DNA of 64,000 nt from Paucilactobacillus hokkaidonensis JCM 18461 (GTDB lineage Bacteria; Bacillota; Bacilli; Lactobacillales; Lactobacillaceae): the NCBI RefSeq assembly GCF_000829395.1, contig NZ_AP014680.1, forward strand, positions 310,001 through 374,000, in the 5' to 3' direction. Below the pieces are notes generated by a model, which worked only from the letters and a program-made list of their open reading frames with translations, made no database searches and had not been told where the DNA came from. Made by a program: the position numbers and the translations under genes. Positions 24,739-35,032 of the stretch are shown in pieces. Within the stretch, counting starts at the first letter, position 1; each line of letters begins with the position of its first letter.

Positions 24739-26037
24739 ATGGATTATATAAATGAACCTCATGGAGTCTTTTTTATGATTGATAACAAATCGTTTTATGC
24801 CAGCGTTGAAAGTATGACTCGTGGAATCAACCCATTAAAGTCTGTACTGGTAGTTATGTCTGAAACTGCCAATACTGGTAGTGGGCTTGTTTTAGCTGCC
24901 TCACCGCAGGCTAAAAAATTATTTGGTATTAGTAATGTTTCGCGCCAATATGAAGTGCCAAAAGATGAACGAATTATTGTTGCGCCACCAAGAATGAATT
25001 TATACATTCAACGTAATGTAGCGGTTAACAAAATGTATCGCACATTTGTCGCCGATGCTGATTGCTATCCCTATTCGATTGATGAATCAATTTTAGATAT
25101 GACCAAATCATGGCAATTATTTGGTGATAGTCCGCTGGCAGTTGCTCGGCACATTCAAAAAAAGATTCGTGGTAAATTTGGATTGTATACCACTGTTGGG
25201 ATTGGTGAGAATCCATTGCAAGCAAAATTGGCGCTTGATTTAATTGCAAAAAAAGATCATGAGTTAATTGGAACACTGAGCTATGCCACGATGCCAGAAA
25301 AGATTTGGCCAATTACTAAATTGAACAAGGTTTGGAGCATTGGTCAGCGGACACAAGCACATTTGAATCGACTTGGCATTAATAGCATGGATGATCTAGC
25401 ACACTACAATCCATACCAACTGAAACAAGAAATGGGAATAATTGGTACTCAATTATTTGCATTGGCCTGGGGGATTGATCATAGTCAGCTACATCAGTTA
25501 GTTAAAGTTCGCGATAAAAGCTGGAGTAATTCACAAGTTTTGCCACGCGATTATAAACAGCAAAACGAAATTGAACTCGTCATTCGAGAAGTGGGCATGC
25601 AAGTTGCATCAAGGATGCGACATCATCAACAACAGGCAGGGTGCATTAACTTAGCTGTTGGTTTTTCATATGCTGATAGTACGCAAGATGGTCGGGGCGG
25701 TTTTAGCCATTCAATGCGGATTGATCCTACTGATAGTAGTCATACCTTGATTGAATATTTACTGAAACTTTTTCGGCAGTTCTGGGAAGGGCAAAGTATT
25801 CGTAATATTATGGTGGGCTTTTCTAAATTATCGCCACGTACGGGGATGCAACTGAATCTATTTCAAAATCCGCAACGACAAATTAAAAATGATTCTTTTG
25901 AACGGGTTTTAGATCGGATCAGAGATCGTTTTGGGATCACGGCACTGATTCCAGCTAGTAGTTTACTTAAAGGTGGCACAATGATTGAACGAGCATCACT
26001 GGTTGGCGGCCACAATGGAGGGAATAGTTATGACTGA
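24739..26037 (+). CDS. Y-family DNA polymerase (UvrX/UmuC-like)
   Basis: The 432-aa product has the palm motifs FFMIDNKSFYASVE (Asp15) and YSIDESILD, helix-hairpin-helix-like VWSIGQRTQAHLNRLGI, and a C-terminal beta-clamp peptide QLNLF. It is a lesion-bypass polymerase of the UvrX subgroup common in lactobacilli and their mobile elements. Induction by DNA damage is supported by the LexA box. Its end overlaps the next gene by 8 bases, and the unit continues with a YolD-like protein. Confidence 0.92.
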   Translation: MDYINEPHGVFFMIDNKSFYASVESMTRGINPLKSVLVVMSETANTGSGLVLAASPQAKKLFGISNVSRQYEVPKDERIIVAPPRMNLYIQRNVAVNKMYRTFVADADCYPYSIDESILDMTKSWQLFGDSPLAVARHIQKKIRGKFGLYTTVGIGENPLQAKLALDLIAKKDHELIGTLSYATMPEKIWPITKLNKVWSIGQRTQAHLNRLGINSMDDLAHYNPYQLKQEMGIIGTQLFALAWGIDHSQLHQLVKVRDKSWSNSQVLPRDYKQQNEIELVIREVGMQVASRMRHHQQQAGCINLAVGFSYADSTQDGRGGFSHSMRIDPTDSSHTLIEYLLKLFRQFWEGQSIRNIMVGFSKLSPRTGMQLNLFQNPQRQIKNDSFERVLDRIRDRFGITALIPASSLLKGGTMIERASLVGGHNGGNSYD

Positions 26038-26371
26038 AAGTGTCAAGCAAGCTAGCGAACTGATTTTAAAACGTTTGAAGGAGGATTTTAAGCCCCAACT
26101 CAATCATCGTTATCGATTAATGGTGGTCGACAACGTTTATGACGACACATACAATTTCTTTTTAGATATTCAACATAAACATAATCGGCGTCGGTCAATT
26201 CCGTTACATAGTGTGACTAAATATGAATTACAATTTTTGGAACAGGTAATTGGTCAGATCAAAGCAAATACCAATTTAACAATTGAATATATTAATTTTC
26301 ACGAACAACGATGGCCGTATAGTCAGCGAATAATTTATGGGAGCACCTATGATGACAACAAACAGAGATGA
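26030..26371 (+). CDS. hypothetical SOS-operon protein (113 aa)
   Basis: The product is soluble and mixed-charge, with several Tyr/His residues (HRYRLMVVDNVYDDTYNFF). I do not recognise a family. ATG at 26030 follows GGAGGG and overlaps the polymerase gene by 8 bases; an upstream in-frame ATG at 25985 lies inside the polymerase gene and lacks a site. Its position between a UvrX-type polymerase and a YolD-like gene suggests an accessory role in damage tolerance. Confidence 0.75.
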   Translation: MTESVKQASELILKRLKEDFKPQLNHRYRLMVVDNVYDDTYNFFLDIQHKHNRRRSIPLHSVTKYELQFLEQVIGQIKANTNLTIEYINFHEQRWPYSQRIIYGSTYDDNKQR

Positions 26372-26735
26372 CGCTGAAAAGTTAGCGGAGCAATTTTTTA
26401 AACACGATTATCATGATCGGGGGATGTTAAAGTGGGCCGGTTACTTTTTGTCTGATCATACGAGTGCGTTAAAACAAAATCAAAAAGACGAGCAACCAGA
26501 GGTATTACTGGCGGTACAGCCATTGGTTGAGGTTAGTCGGTTATTGGCAGATGCTTGGGAGCACCATTTAAACGTGCACTTACAACTTAATCAACTTCAA
26601 GAAAGTGAGATTGTGGAATCAATGACGGGCTTGGTGATTGGTTTTTATGATAATGTGATTGGAATTCAAATTACAGATGAAAAAATTAATAGTATTGAGT
26701 TGACCGAAATTCGGAATGTAGCGTTGGTTAAATAA
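26349..26735 (+). CDS. YolD-like protein
   Basis: The 128-aa product contains DRGMLKWAGYFLSDHTSAL, the YolD-like signature (DRGxxKWxxxMLPEH), and the beta-rich C-terminal part. YolD proteins are regularly encoded next to Y-family polymerases in Firmicutes and are thought to modulate them. ATG at 26349 follows GGGAG and overlaps the previous gene by 23 bases. The stop abuts the convergent membrane-protein stop, with no space for a separate terminator. Confidence 0.78.
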   Translation: MMTTNRDDAEKLAEQFFKHDYHDRGMLKWAGYFLSDHTSALKQNQKDEQPEVLLAVQPLVEVSRLLADAWEHHLNVHLQLNQLQESEIVESMTGLVIGFYDNVIGIQITDEKINSIELTEIRNVALVK

Positions 26736-27272
26736 TTAATTAGCAAAGAAACGAATAAAATTAAACGCTGCGAATCCTAGTAGAACAGTCCCATTAGCGC
26801 CTCCCACAAATAGACTTTGCGGTACACCAAATTTTTGTGTAATTGGAATCGCTAAGATACTGACAATAATCATTAAAATGGCTAATAAATATAACGTTGG
26901 ATCATGGAAAACAAATTGTAGCGCAATAAAATGACTGCCTACAATCAATGAAATCCAAGTGATCATGGCATCACTTTGCTGAAACTTCAGTAATATTAAA
27001 GCACCGATTAAGCCAAGGATAAATTCGGTGATAAAGATGATTAAATACCATTTAAAAGAGGCAGTCTCATTGAGGGCAGATGATAGTATTTGGTAGTTTC
27101 GATAACTTAAATAGCCACCAAAAACACTTAGCATGACTGCAATACCGCCACAAATACCAAGTAGCACATGTCCCTTGACTGAAACAATATCGGCTTGTGC
27201 CCAACCGTACCAAACAAAGCTAAAAAAACTAAAAATTGCTGCAGACATGATGTAGTCGCGTAAATAAGGCAT
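26736..27272 (-). CDS. six-helix integral membrane protein of unknown function
   Basis: The 178-aa product is hydrophobic with about six membrane segments and short loops (GICGGIAVMLSVFGGYLSYR, YLLAILMIIVSILAI). No catalytic motif is visible. A GGAG site precedes ATG. It lies downstream of the DHA2 pump on neither the same strand spacing nor overlap that would prove an operon. Confidence 0.7.
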   Translation of the reverse strand: MPYLRDYIMSAAIFSFFSFVWYGWAQADIVSVKGHVLLGICGGIAVMLSVFGGYLSYRNYQILSSALNETASFKWYLIIFITEFILGLIGALILLKFQQSDAMITWISLIVGSHFIALQFVFHDPTLYLLAILMIIVSILAIPITQKFGVPQSLFVGGANGTVLLGFAAFNFIRFFAN

Positions 27273-27352
27273 AATGTTTCTCCTTTACTATGACTGTACC
27301 AATATTTACTAGGTAAAATCTATTAAAATGCTTGTCACACGCCTAAAATAGC

Positions 27353-28759
27353 TTATTTGATATGCGGCTGTTGTCGATATTTAGTTTGAGCCACAATAAC
27401 GGATAGCAAAATGGCAATGGATAATCCGATTAATAAGATAAAACTAAATCGGGTGCCGGTAACGTTAGCTGATACTGTATTTAAATGGGGATACATAATG
27501 GCGACTCCGGAGATAACAGCGGCTGAAATACCGGTACCAAGAGATCCAGCGTATTGTTGCATCATACTGAATAATGAATTTTGATCGGATTTATTTTGTA
27601 ATGGCACTTGCAGGCTGCCATCCGAAATTGAAGTTCCAAAACCAGCGTTAAATCCAATCCGGATAAGGGTGTAAATTGATGTAATCAACCAAAAGTTTAG
27701 TTGTTTAGTTAATAACCAAAATAAGGTGGTTCCACACAGCATCAGTATTCCACCAGTAACTAAAGGAATAAATGGACCAGTGCGATCATAGATCCTACCA
27801 GCAATGGGGCCAATAGCGGCACCTAACAGTGAACCTGGTAATAGCATTAGCCCCGCTTCCATTGCGGAACTATGCAGAACTGTTTGTGCAAATAATGGCA
27901 AAATGAATGATAATCCAATATTGATGAATTGAAGGCCAAAATAACTAAATAACCGAAATCTTAGAATCGGATATTGTAAAATTGAATAATCAATCAATTT
28001 GCGATTCCCTTTAATGGCATAAATAATGAATAGACCGATTATAATGATTGAAAGGATTGCCCCGATTCGAAATGAACTCGATAGCCAGCCAAATTGTCCG
28101 GCCTCATTGAAGGTTAATATAATTGATGTAAAAACAATTGCTAAACCAACCACACCTAAATAATCAAATGAATGCTTACTAACGCCGGTGGCCGGTTGAT
28201 CGATACTCCACGCGCCTAACAAACCAACTAAAATAATAATTGGAATGGTGCCAATAAAAATCGAACGCCAAGACCATAAACTAGTTAAAACACCACCATA
28301 AGTTGGCCCAAGGGCAGGAGCCAGTGAAATGATAACACTGGCAAAACCAGTATAGAGACCTAACTTTTTAGTGGGCACACTAGAAAAAATAAGATGAAAC
28401 ATTAACGGAGTTGATAATCCAGTTGAGATTGCTTGTAGTAGGCGGCCCACCATGAGGACAATAAAATTAGGCGCAAAAATACAAAAAATACTACCGATTA
28501 AACAAGTCAACGTAGCAAATAAAAATATTTTTTGAGCAGCAAATCGTTTTAAGATATATGCAGTGGTACTCATCACAATGGTTACCAGTAGTAAATAGCC
28601 GGTCGTTAACCACTGAATGGTCGGTAAACTAACGTGTAATTCATTAATTAAAGTTGGAAAAGTAACATTCATGGATGTTTCAACTAGTACACCAATAAAT
28701 GATAATAATCCGCCCGATAAAATCGCTAGTTTAACTTTATTTGAAACTGTCGCAGGCAT
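27353..28759 (-). CDS. DHA2-family (14-TM) MFS efflux pump
   Basis: The 468-aa product is a paralogue of the pump at 9880-11268. It opens with GVLVETSMNVTFPTLINELHV, then WLTTGYLLLVTIVMST, GRLLQAISTGLSTPLMFHL and GPTYGGVLTSLWSWRSIF. About 14 hydrophobic segments are seen. It probably exports drugs or metabolites. Unlike its paralogue it has no adjacent MarR gene. Confidence 0.86.
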   Translation of the reverse strand: MPATVSNKVKLAILSGGLLSFIGVLVETSMNVTFPTLINELHVSLPTIQWLTTGYLLLVTIVMSTTAYILKRFAAQKIFLFATLTCLIGSIFCIFAPNFIVLMVGRLLQAISTGLSTPLMFHLIFSSVPTKKLGLYTGFASVIISLAPALGPTYGGVLTSLWSWRSIFIGTIPIIILVGLLGAWSIDQPATGVSKHSFDYLGVVGLAIVFTSIILTFNEAGQFGWLSSSFRIGAILSIIIIGLFIIYAIKGNRKLIDYSILQYPILRFRLFSYFGLQFINIGLSFILPLFAQTVLHSSAMEAGLMLLPGSLLGAAIGPIAGRIYDRTGPFIPLVTGGILMLCGTTLFWLLTKQLNFWLITSIYTLIRIGFNAGFGTSISDGSLQVPLQNKSDQNSLFSMMQQYAGSLGTGISAAVISGVAIMYPHLNTVSANVTGTRFSFILLIGLSIAILLSVIVAQTKYRQQPHIK

Positions 28760-28780
28760 ACTAAAATCCTCTCTTCATTC

Positions 28781-28827
28781 AAAATAAAACAGAAGCAACG
28801 ACAAATTTAGCTTTGTCACAGCTTCTG
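28781..28827 (-). terminator. Rho-independent terminator after lacLM
   Basis: On the minus strand CAGAAGC/GCTTCTG with inner GACAAA/TTTGTC, followed by UUUUAUUUU. Confidence 0.75.
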
Positions 28828-28854
28828 AATTGAGTGTCTCTGTTTAAAAATAGT

Positions 28855-29826
28855 TTACGCGTCAAATGTTGGTTTGGCAATTTCAACTGAAAATTCGATA
28901 TCGTGTGCGGCCGAAATATGATATTGATCTTCCACATCAGCACCCCAACTATCAATGCCACCAACTCCACGAACGGCACCCATAATTGAAAGCACTGTCC
29001 GTCTGGCAATTGGCAATTCTTCGATATGAGTGGCGTTTTCCAGCTCTTCAGCTGTATATGGCAAACAACTGAATGCAAAGGGAGTTTCCTGACTGTTAAT
29101 TTTGAGATTAAACGGTTTTCGTGATTGATCGACATTGTTCAACGTTTGATCACGTGTGATTTGAAGCCAATCAGTTTGCATATGCATGCCGCATTCTTGT
29201 GGCACCATGTATTTAGTGACTGGTAGGCCATTAATGTGGTATTGACCACTAGCACCGCCAGCTAAACGATCTGGATAAGTTTCGCCAGACAAGCCTTGAT
29301 ACGTGAATCCAGTTGCAGCAGTGGGCATAATTAGTTGGATACCAAATGCTGGTAATTCAGGCAGTTGGGTATTGCCATGATAATGAGATTTTATCTGAAT
29401 TGAACCAGCGGCAGTAACAAGGTATTTAACATCAACTGTTGTTGCTGGAACAGTTGTGGTTTGATAAGCAAATCGCAGTTCTACCTGATCAGCAAACTCA
29501 TTGTTAGAATATTGGTTGTTACTAGGTGCAATTGGCAGGTCAATCAGTTTTCCATCAACCTTAACATCTATTTTAATACAGTGGCTAAACATGTCAGCCG
29601 CTAGCCACATGGCTGAATTTTGCGAAAAGTGATTACCACGATCGTTATCAGTAGTGGCACGCCAAAATTGGGGTTTTGGAACCCGATAAAGCCACTCCTT
29701 GTCGTTTTGAACCAATGATTCTAGTCCGCCACGATCATAACTAAAAATATAGTGGAAATGGTCGCCTTCGAGTCCCAGTGTGGCATCACCATAGATTACA
29801 TGCAGTTTGTTATTCGCGTTTGCCAT
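28855..29826 (-). CDS. lacM: beta-galactosidase small subunit LacM
   Basis: The 323-aa product matches LacM proteins from [17 protein letters not shown] through [13 protein letters not shown] and the C-terminal [15 protein letters not shown]. It supplies the beta-sandwich part that completes the GH2 active site of LacL. The start at 29826 overlaps the end of lacL by 17 bases, which is the spacing known for lactobacillus lacLM. Upstream in-frame ATG codons lie inside lacL and give a non-homologous extension. Confidence 0.93.
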   Translation of the reverse strand: MANANNKLHVIYGDATLGLEGDHFHYIFSYDRGGLESLVQNDKEWLYRVPKPQFWRATTDNDRGNHFSQNSAMWLAADMFSHCIKIDVKVDGKLIDLPIAPSNNQYSNNEFADQVELRFAYQTTTVPATTVDVKYLVTAAGSIQIKSHYHGNTQLPELPAFGIQLIMPTAATGFTYQGLSGETYPDRLAGGASGQYHINGLPVTKYMVPQECGMHMQTDWLQITRDQTLNNVDQSRKPFNLKINSQETPFAFSCLPYTAEELENATHIEELPIARRTVLSIMGAVRGVGGIDSWGADVEDQYHISAAHDIEFSVEIAKPTFDA

Positions 29827-31699
29827 AATAATAGGCCACCTCCTGGGTTGCTGGTTTAAGTGTATGGTCACCAAACAATAAACCATCACCTGAAAATTCA
29901 TAGTCGGAATGGCGGTCATCAAAATCACCACCATAGCGTAATACCGGTTTGCTTGTGACTTCATCGGGTACTAATAAAGATTGGTCGATAAAGTCCCAAA
30001 TAAAGCCACCTTGGTACATATCAAAGCGATCAAACAATTCATCATATGACTGCATGCCACCCAGCGAATTACCCATATCATGCATATATTCACAGTTAAG
30101 AAAGGGTTTATCCGGGTTATTCGACAAATATTTTGCAATTGAAGTTGGTGAATCATACATTCGACTTTCCACATCTGAAATCTGATCGCGGTATTTTTGA
30201 TTATGGAAAACACCCTCATAGTGTGTTAAACGGGTTGGATCAGTAGTTTTATAATATGCGTTCATCTGTGCTAAATCGTCACCGGCGTATGCTTCGTTGC
30301 CGAGTGACCAAAATAAAATTGAAGTGTGATTTTTAAGTAATTCATAGTTATTTTTAGCGCGATCCATGATTGCTGGTAGCCATTGTGGTACTGAACCAGG
30401 AACGTTGTATGAAGGCTCATCCACGCCCATCTTTTGCCAGGTTCCATGCGTTTCCAAGTTAGTTTCAGCCATGACATAAATGCCTTGTTGATCACAAAGG
30501 TAATACCATGGAATTTGGTTTGGATAGTGACATGTCCGATCGGCATTAATATTTAAATCATGAAAAGTCTGTAAATCTTGTTTCATGTTTTCTTTAGTAA
30601 TGCAGCGACCAGTTTTGGCATTCCATTCATGACGATTAACGCCATTAATAATTAGGCGCTGATCGTTAAGCATCATAACTTTAGCCTTGATTTCAATGCG
30701 GCGGAAACCAAAATCATAAGGGATGATTTCGAGTGCTTTGCCATTGGCATCTTTAACTGTGATGGTCAAATTGTAGAGATAAGGATCAGAATGTGACCAC
30801 AAACGGACGTCGTCAAAAATACTTTTATCAGCTGTTACTGATTTTGCGGCCGGCTTTTCTTGTAATGCGAGAATATTATTCTCTTGATCGGTTACCGTCA
30901 GTTGGACCGTAGCTACTTGAAAATCTGCTGCGGCCATCTTTAAATCAATATTTAAAGTTCCAGTAGTATTATCCGCATTGAGCTGGGGCTTAATATGAAG
31001 ATCAGTAACGTGAACAGCGGGCTTGGCATCCAGATGGACACTTCTAAAAATTCCGAAAAATTGGAAGAAGTCTTGGTCTTCCAAATAAGAGGCGGTGCTA
31101 TGCTCAAATACTTCGACCGCTAAAATATTGTCGGTCGATTTAATGTATGGTGTTAAATCAAATTCTGATGGGGTAAAACTGTCTTCAGCATAGCCGAGAA
31201 AATGACCATTTAACCATACATACATTGCTTTTTCTACACCTTCAAAGCAAATCGAAATCGATTGATCACGCAAGCTAGGGTTTAAGTCAAAATGTTTAAT
31301 GTATTGCCCCACTTGATTATCGTTTCCGGTACTAAAAGTTCCTGCTTGATCGTCGTCCGCACCTAACGCAAAAGCTGGTCGGCGATAAACTTTACCTTCC
31401 CATGCATATAACGTATTAATATAGTGAATTTGACTATATCCAGCCATTTCAATGTGTTGTGGCACTTTAATGTGATCAAAACTGGCACTGTTAAAATCTG
31501 CTTCGTAGAAATTCTTGATTCTGTTCATTGGACTGGTAGCAAAATTAAATTGCCATTGACCATCCAAGCTTTGCGAGTAACTGCTATTATTGGCAGCTAC
31601 TTCGTCGACAGAACGAAAATATTGATGGTCACTGTGTGCTGCTAATTGACCAACACGAAACACAGTTGGATCGTCTAACCATTTAATTGACGGTTTCAC
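29810..31699 (-). CDS. lacL: beta-galactosidase large subunit LacL
   Basis: The 629-aa GH2 protein has the jelly-roll, immunoglobulin-like and TIM-barrel domains. Landmarks are [19 protein letters not shown] at the start, [23 protein letters not shown], the acid/base Glu in SLGNEAYAG and the nucleophile Glu in [12 protein letters not shown]. It cleaves lactose as a heterodimer with LacM. GTG at 31699 is chosen because AGGAGG lies 9 bases before it; TTG at 31708 touches the site. A cre-like sequence at the promoter suggests CcpA repression. No permease is nearby. Confidence 0.93.
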   Translation of the reverse strand: MKPSIKWLDDPTVFRVGQLAAHSDHQYFRSVDEVAANNSSYSQSLDGQWQFNFATSPMNRIKNFYEADFNSASFDHIKVPQHIEMAGYSQIHYINTLYAWEGKVYRRPAFALGADDDQAGTFSTGNDNQVGQYIKHFDLNPSLRDQSISICFEGVEKAMYVWLNGHFLGYAEDSFTPSEFDLTPYIKSTDNILAVEVFEHSTASYLEDQDFFQFFGIFRSVHLDAKPAVHVTDLHIKPQLNADNTTGTLNIDLKMAAADFQVATVQLTVTDQENNILALQEKPAAKSVTADKSIFDDVRLWSHSDPYLYNLTITVKDANGKALEIIPYDFGFRRIEIKAKVMMLNDQRLIINGVNRHEWNAKTGRCITKENMKQDLQTFHDLNINADRTCHYPNQIPWYYLCDQQGIYVMAETNLETHGTWQKMGVDEPSYNVPGSVPQWLPAIMDRAKNNYELLKNHTSILFWSLGNEAYAGDDLAQMNAYYKTTDPTRLTHYEGVFHNQKYRDQISDVESRMYDSPTSIAKYLSNNPDKPFLNCEYMHDMGNSLGGMQSYDELFDRFDMYQGGFIWDFIDQSLLVPDEVTSKPVLRYGGDFDDRHSDYEFSGDGLLFGDHTLKPATQEVAYYYGKRE

Positions 31700-31732
31700 G
31701 CTTATCAACCTCCTAAATTTAACTATAGGTTC

Positions 31733-31754
31733 AGTATAGTTGAAAACGGTTTAA
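31733..31754 (-). promoter_or_regulatory. lacL promoter with cre-like operator
   Basis: TGAAAACGGTTTAA (31741-31754) matches the cre consensus TGWAANCGNTNWCA at all but one position. It lies 2 bp upstream of the minus-strand -10 TATACT (31738-31733), so CcpA binding would block the promoter. Confidence 0.65.
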
Positions 31755-31923
31755 ATGACAGGCAAATTTAAAAATAATTGAAGGATATTTTTAAAATGAC
31801 AAAATACGCATAGAACCTTACTGTGTAAGCCACCAAACTTCCTTATTAACTTCATAAATTAGTCATTACTTTTGGTTAAAGTAGTCTCATTGTTAAATTT
31901 TAAAGATGAGAAGGAGGGTCAAC

Positions 31924-33372
31924 ATGAATTTCTTAAAACGTGCGTGGCTAAGCTTAATCGCTAAAAAAGGGCGCTCAGTATTATTAATTCTGGTAACATC
32001 AGCAATTATGTTATTCGTGCTGGCGGGGATGTTAATCCATAACGCGGCAGATACTGCGACTACCAATGCGAAACAAAGCGTAGGTGCAAGCTTAACACTG
32101 TCAGCCAACCGTGAGGCAGCATTTAAAAGTATGCAAAAAGGGACTAGCTCTAGTTCTAAGCCCAAACTAACGACGACGCCAGTTAAATTGAGTAATGCTA
32201 AAAAGATTGCCCAACTGAACAATGTGTCTAGTTATAATGCAACGGCCTCAACCTCTGTGAACGCAAAGAGTTTTGATGCGATCTCTACATCTTCATCGTC
32301 TGGTCCGGGTGAACAAACCAGTAGTAGTTCCGGTGATATTGCTGTGACCGGTGTTACTAATACGAGCCAGGTATCGAGTTTTGAGGATGAAACCAACAAG
32401 ATTACTAAGGGGCGTGGACTGACCAGTGCAGATAAAAATTCTAATAATACTGTAATTGAATCTGACCTGGCTAAGCAAAACAATGTTAGTGTGGGCGACA
32501 CAATCAAAGTTAAGTCAACGACTGGTACTAAGAAAACTTACAAATTGAAAGTTGTGGGTATTTATAAGGCTTCCTCAAGTGCTTCAACGCAACAAGGGCC
32601 AGGAGCAACGGATCCTGCCAATACAATTTATACTTCGTACACATTTGCAAACACAATTAAAGGTAGTAAGTATGCTAATACTGCTGATTCAGTGACGTTT
32701 ACGATTGCAAACCCATCGCAAGTAAGCAGTGTAAAGCAGGCCGGCAATAAAGTTATTAATAATTCTAAATTTACGTTAGCTACAAACGATAGTAGTTATC
32801 AAACGGTTAAAGCGGCAATGAATAATGTGAAGTCATTTGCTGACAAGATCGTCTGGTTGGTAGCAATTGCCGGAACAATTATTCTAGCGTTAATTGTAAT
32901 TTTGATGATTCGTGAGCGCAGACATGAAATTGGTGTGTTGCTTTCATTAGGTGAGGCACGCTGGAAAATTATTGGACAGTTCTTTGCTGAAATGGTAATC
33001 GTACTGATTGTAGCGATTGGGATTGCTGGAATTGGTGGAAAATTTGTTGGTGATAAATTAGGAGATCAACTAGTAAGTCAACAAACATCATCAAGTGCAG
33101 CAACAATTTCGGCACCTGGAGATAAGAGTGTACAAATGAGTGGTAAACCAGGTGGCACTGGCGGAACCGGTGGCGGTTCAGCAGTTCAAAGCGGTGGTCC
33201 AGGAGGTACTGGTACGAGCGGTAGTACGCAGCAAACAGATCTTGACGTCAATGTAACTATGTTAAATATGGTTGAATTAGGCGGATTTGGTTTGGTAATT
33301 ATGTTCTTATCAACAATGATAGCATCGGGTGGTATTTTGAGATTGCAGCCTAAAAAGGTGTTAATAGAATAG
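31924..33372 (+). CDS. MacB/FtsX-type ABC transporter permease
   Basis: The 482-aa product has one N-terminal TM helix (about 17-40), a large extracellular MacB-like domain rich in Ser/Thr/Asn, then three C-terminal helices of the FtsX domain (MIRERRHEIGVLLSLGEARWKIIGQ). A Gly/Ser-rich loop (GGTGGTGGGS) separates the last helices. AAGGAGG precedes ATG 31924 by 7 bases. The matching ATPase gene follows after two palindromic elements. Likely role: export of peptide or lipid, or envelope stress handling. Its TAG stop shares AG with element A8. Confidence 0.86.
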   Translation: MNFLKRAWLSLIAKKGRSVLLILVTSAIMLFVLAGMLIHNAADTATTNAKQSVGASLTLSANREAAFKSMQKGTSSSSKPKLTTTPVKLSNAKKIAQLNNVSSYNATASTSVNAKSFDAISTSSSSGPGEQTSSSSGDIAVTGVTNTSQVSSFEDETNKITKGRGLTSADKNSNNTVIESDLAKQNNVSVGDTIKVKSTTGTKKTYKLKVVGIYKASSSASTQQGPGATDPANTIYTSYTFANTIKGSKYANTADSVTFTIANPSQVSSVKQAGNKVINNSKFTLATNDSSYQTVKAAMNNVKSFADKIVWLVAIAGTIILALIVILMIRERRHEIGVLLSLGEARWKIIGQFFAEMVIVLIVAIGIAGIGGKFVGDKLGDQLVSQQTSSSAATISAPGDKSVQMSGKPGGTGGTGGGSAVQSGGPGGTGTSGSTQQTDLDVNVTMLNMVELGGFGLVIMFLSTMIASGGILRLQPKKVLIE

Positions 33373-33497
33373 AGTGCGGAGGCTTGCGGATAGGTGCTGT
33401 AGGCTAAGGGTTCTTTGTCGATTGATAAATTGGTTTGCGATTTATTGATTGGCAAAGAACCCTTAGCCCTAAGCATCTGCAAGCCGGAACACATTTC
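33371..33497 (+). repeat. palindromic intergenic element, copy A8
   Basis: It runs from AGAGTGCGGAGGCTTGCGG to CACATTTC. The core pairs GGCTAAGGGTTCTTTG with CAAAGAACCCTTAGCC; the outer arms GGCTTGC and GCAAGCC pair. It begins in the TAG stop of the permease gene. Confidence 0.85.
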
Positions 33498-33502
33498 AAA
33501 GT

Positions 33503-33622
33503 AGAGTGCGGAGCAGACCGGTTTGACTCCGTGGGATAAGCCAGAATAATTGATGGCTCGGTCTATGAGTCATTGATTATTCTGGCTTATCCGTTAGGAG
33601 TCAGGTCTGCGCAGCACGTTTC
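33503..33622 (+). repeat. palindromic intergenic element, copy A9
   Basis: It runs from AGAGTGCGGAGCAGACC to CACGTTTC. The core pairs GGATAAGCCAGAATAAT with ATTATTCTGGCTTATCC; the outer arms AGCAGACC and GGTCTGC pair. It stands in tandem with A8 between the permease and the ATPase gene and may lower ATPase read-through. Confidence 0.85.
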
Positions 33623-33650
33623 CGCAACAAAACTCCAAGGAGGCAAAAAA

Positions 33651-34307
33651 ATGTTAAAAACCAAAGACCTAGGCTACTGGTACGACAACCCAAAAAACAG
33701 CCTATTTGAAAATGTAAATTTAGAATTTGAAGCAGGACAATCCTACGCAATTGTGGGCCAAAGTGGTTCTGGTAAGACAACATTTCTGTCATTGATAGCT
33801 GGATTGGATAAACCTAAATCAGGTTCAATCGAGTTTGAAGGTAAAGATATTGGCCAGATTGGTTTAACGAATTATCGTAAAAAAGATGTTTCAATCATCT
33901 TTCAGTCTTATAATCTGTTCACTTACATGTCACCATTGAATAATCTATTAACGGCAATGGCAATTACGGAGTCTAGTCATACGGGTGATAAAGCCTTTGC
34001 GGCGGATATGCTTCGCAAATTGGGGCTAACTGATGAACAAATGAAGCAAAATGTGCAACAGCTTTCTGGTGGACAGCAGCAACGGGTTGCCATTGCAAGA
34101 ACAATGGTTTGTGATGCCAGGCTAGTAGTTGCGGATGAACCTACCGGTAACTTGGATGAGGATAATACTGCGGAAGTAATTGAGTTGTTTCAACAAATTG
34201 CCCACGAACAGCATAAATGTGTGGTTATCGTGACTCATGAATCGACAGTTGCCAATGCATGTGATAATGCATATCGATTGGAGAAACACGAATTCAGTGT
34301 CATCTGA
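33651..34307 (+). CDS. ABC transporter ATP-binding protein (MacB/LolD-like)
   Basis: The 218-aa ATPase has Walker A VGQSGSGKTT, signature LSGGQQQRVAIARTM, Walker B LVVADEPTGNLD and the switch His in VIVTHES. It pairs with the permease upstream to form a type VII (MacB-like) exporter. AAGGAGG precedes ATG 33651; longer in-frame starts would run through the palindromic element. Confidence 0.92.
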   Translation: MLKTKDLGYWYDNPKNSLFENVNLEFEAGQSYAIVGQSGSGKTTFLSLIAGLDKPKSGSIEFEGKDIGQIGLTNYRKKDVSIIFQSYNLFTYMSPLNNLLTAMAITESSHTGDKAFAADMLRKLGLTDEQMKQNVQQLSGGQQQRVAIARTMVCDARLVVADEPTGNLDEDNTAEVIELFQQIAHEQHKCVVIVTHESTVANACDNAYRLEKHEFSVI

Positions 34308-34381
34308 TGTGGAAAAAAGAGGATGGGCAAAAACTTCATTTTTGCTGCGTACTCTTTATTATTTACGAACTTTTATTGCTA

Positions 34382-34498
34382 AAACGTGGGCAATAAGGCA
34401 GATTCCTCCGCTTAGCTACGATTAACAAACGATCCAAAGTTCGGATCATTCGTTAATCTAGACTATGCTCGGAATCTAATCGCCTTATTGCCCACTCT
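34382..34498 (-). repeat. palindromic intergenic element, copy B4
   Basis: It runs from AAACGTGGGCAATAAGGC to GCCTTATTGCCCACTCT, nearly identical to B1 and inverted relative to it. The conserved tail extends left to about 34312. Confidence 0.88.
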
Positions 34499-34552
34499 CT
34501 TTTGATTGGTGTAAACTGTCATTATTAATTCAATTAAATGGAGGCAATTAAA

Positions 34553-35014
34553 ATGGCAGATTATGTTCATGAAATTCGCAAACTGGTGGGTCATCGTCCA
34601 ATAATTTTGAATACAGCAGCTGGTATTTTAGTTAATGAAAATGGTGAGGTGCTCTTGAATGAACGCGTTGATACTCATAATTGGAGTCTTCCCGGCGGTT
34701 ATCTTGAATATGGCGAGACATATGCCCAAGCGTGTGTGCGGGAATATGAGGAAGACAGTGGAGTCAAAGTAGCCATTAAAGCACGAATTGATATTTTCGA
34801 TGTGGGTGATGTCCATTATCCGAATGGTGATGTAACCCAAACGATTTCAGGATTATTTTTGGTTGAACAAGTGGGTGGTCAGTTGCTACAAAGTAAAACT
34901 GATGAGACACTGAGCCTTGCGTATTTTCCATTTAATGAATTACCGCCATTATTGAATCAGCAAACGGCAGATATGTTGGCTGCCGCAGATAAATTTATGA
35001 ACGCGCGAAAATGA
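34553..35014 (+). CDS. Nudix hydrolase
   Basis: The 153-aa product has a Nudix box: GGYLEYGETYAQACVREYEEDSG follows the GX5EX7REUXEEXG pattern with the final U position varied. It probably hydrolyses a nucleoside diphosphate-linked or oxidised nucleotide substrate. GGAGG precedes ATG 34553; the ATG at 34538 overlaps the ribosome site. The SDR gene follows after 18 bases. Confidence 0.88.
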   Translation: MADYVHEIRKLVGHRPIILNTAAGILVNENGEVLLNERVDTHNWSLPGGYLEYGETYAQACVREYEEDSGVKVAIKARIDIFDVGDVHYPNGDVTQTISGLFLVEQVGGQLLQSKTDETLSLAYFPFNELPPLLNQQTADMLAAADKFMNARK

Positions 35015-35032
35015 AGAAAAAAGGTATTTTAA

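Noticed and set aside
29810-29964. A longer lacM starting at 29964, which would overlap lacL by 155 bases
   Set aside because: The added N terminus has no similarity to LacM; the start at 29826 gives the usual 17-base overlap and the conserved N terminus.
31906-31924. Permease start at ATG 31906
   Set aside because: The ribosome site AAGGAGG lies inside this extension, so translation must start at 31924.
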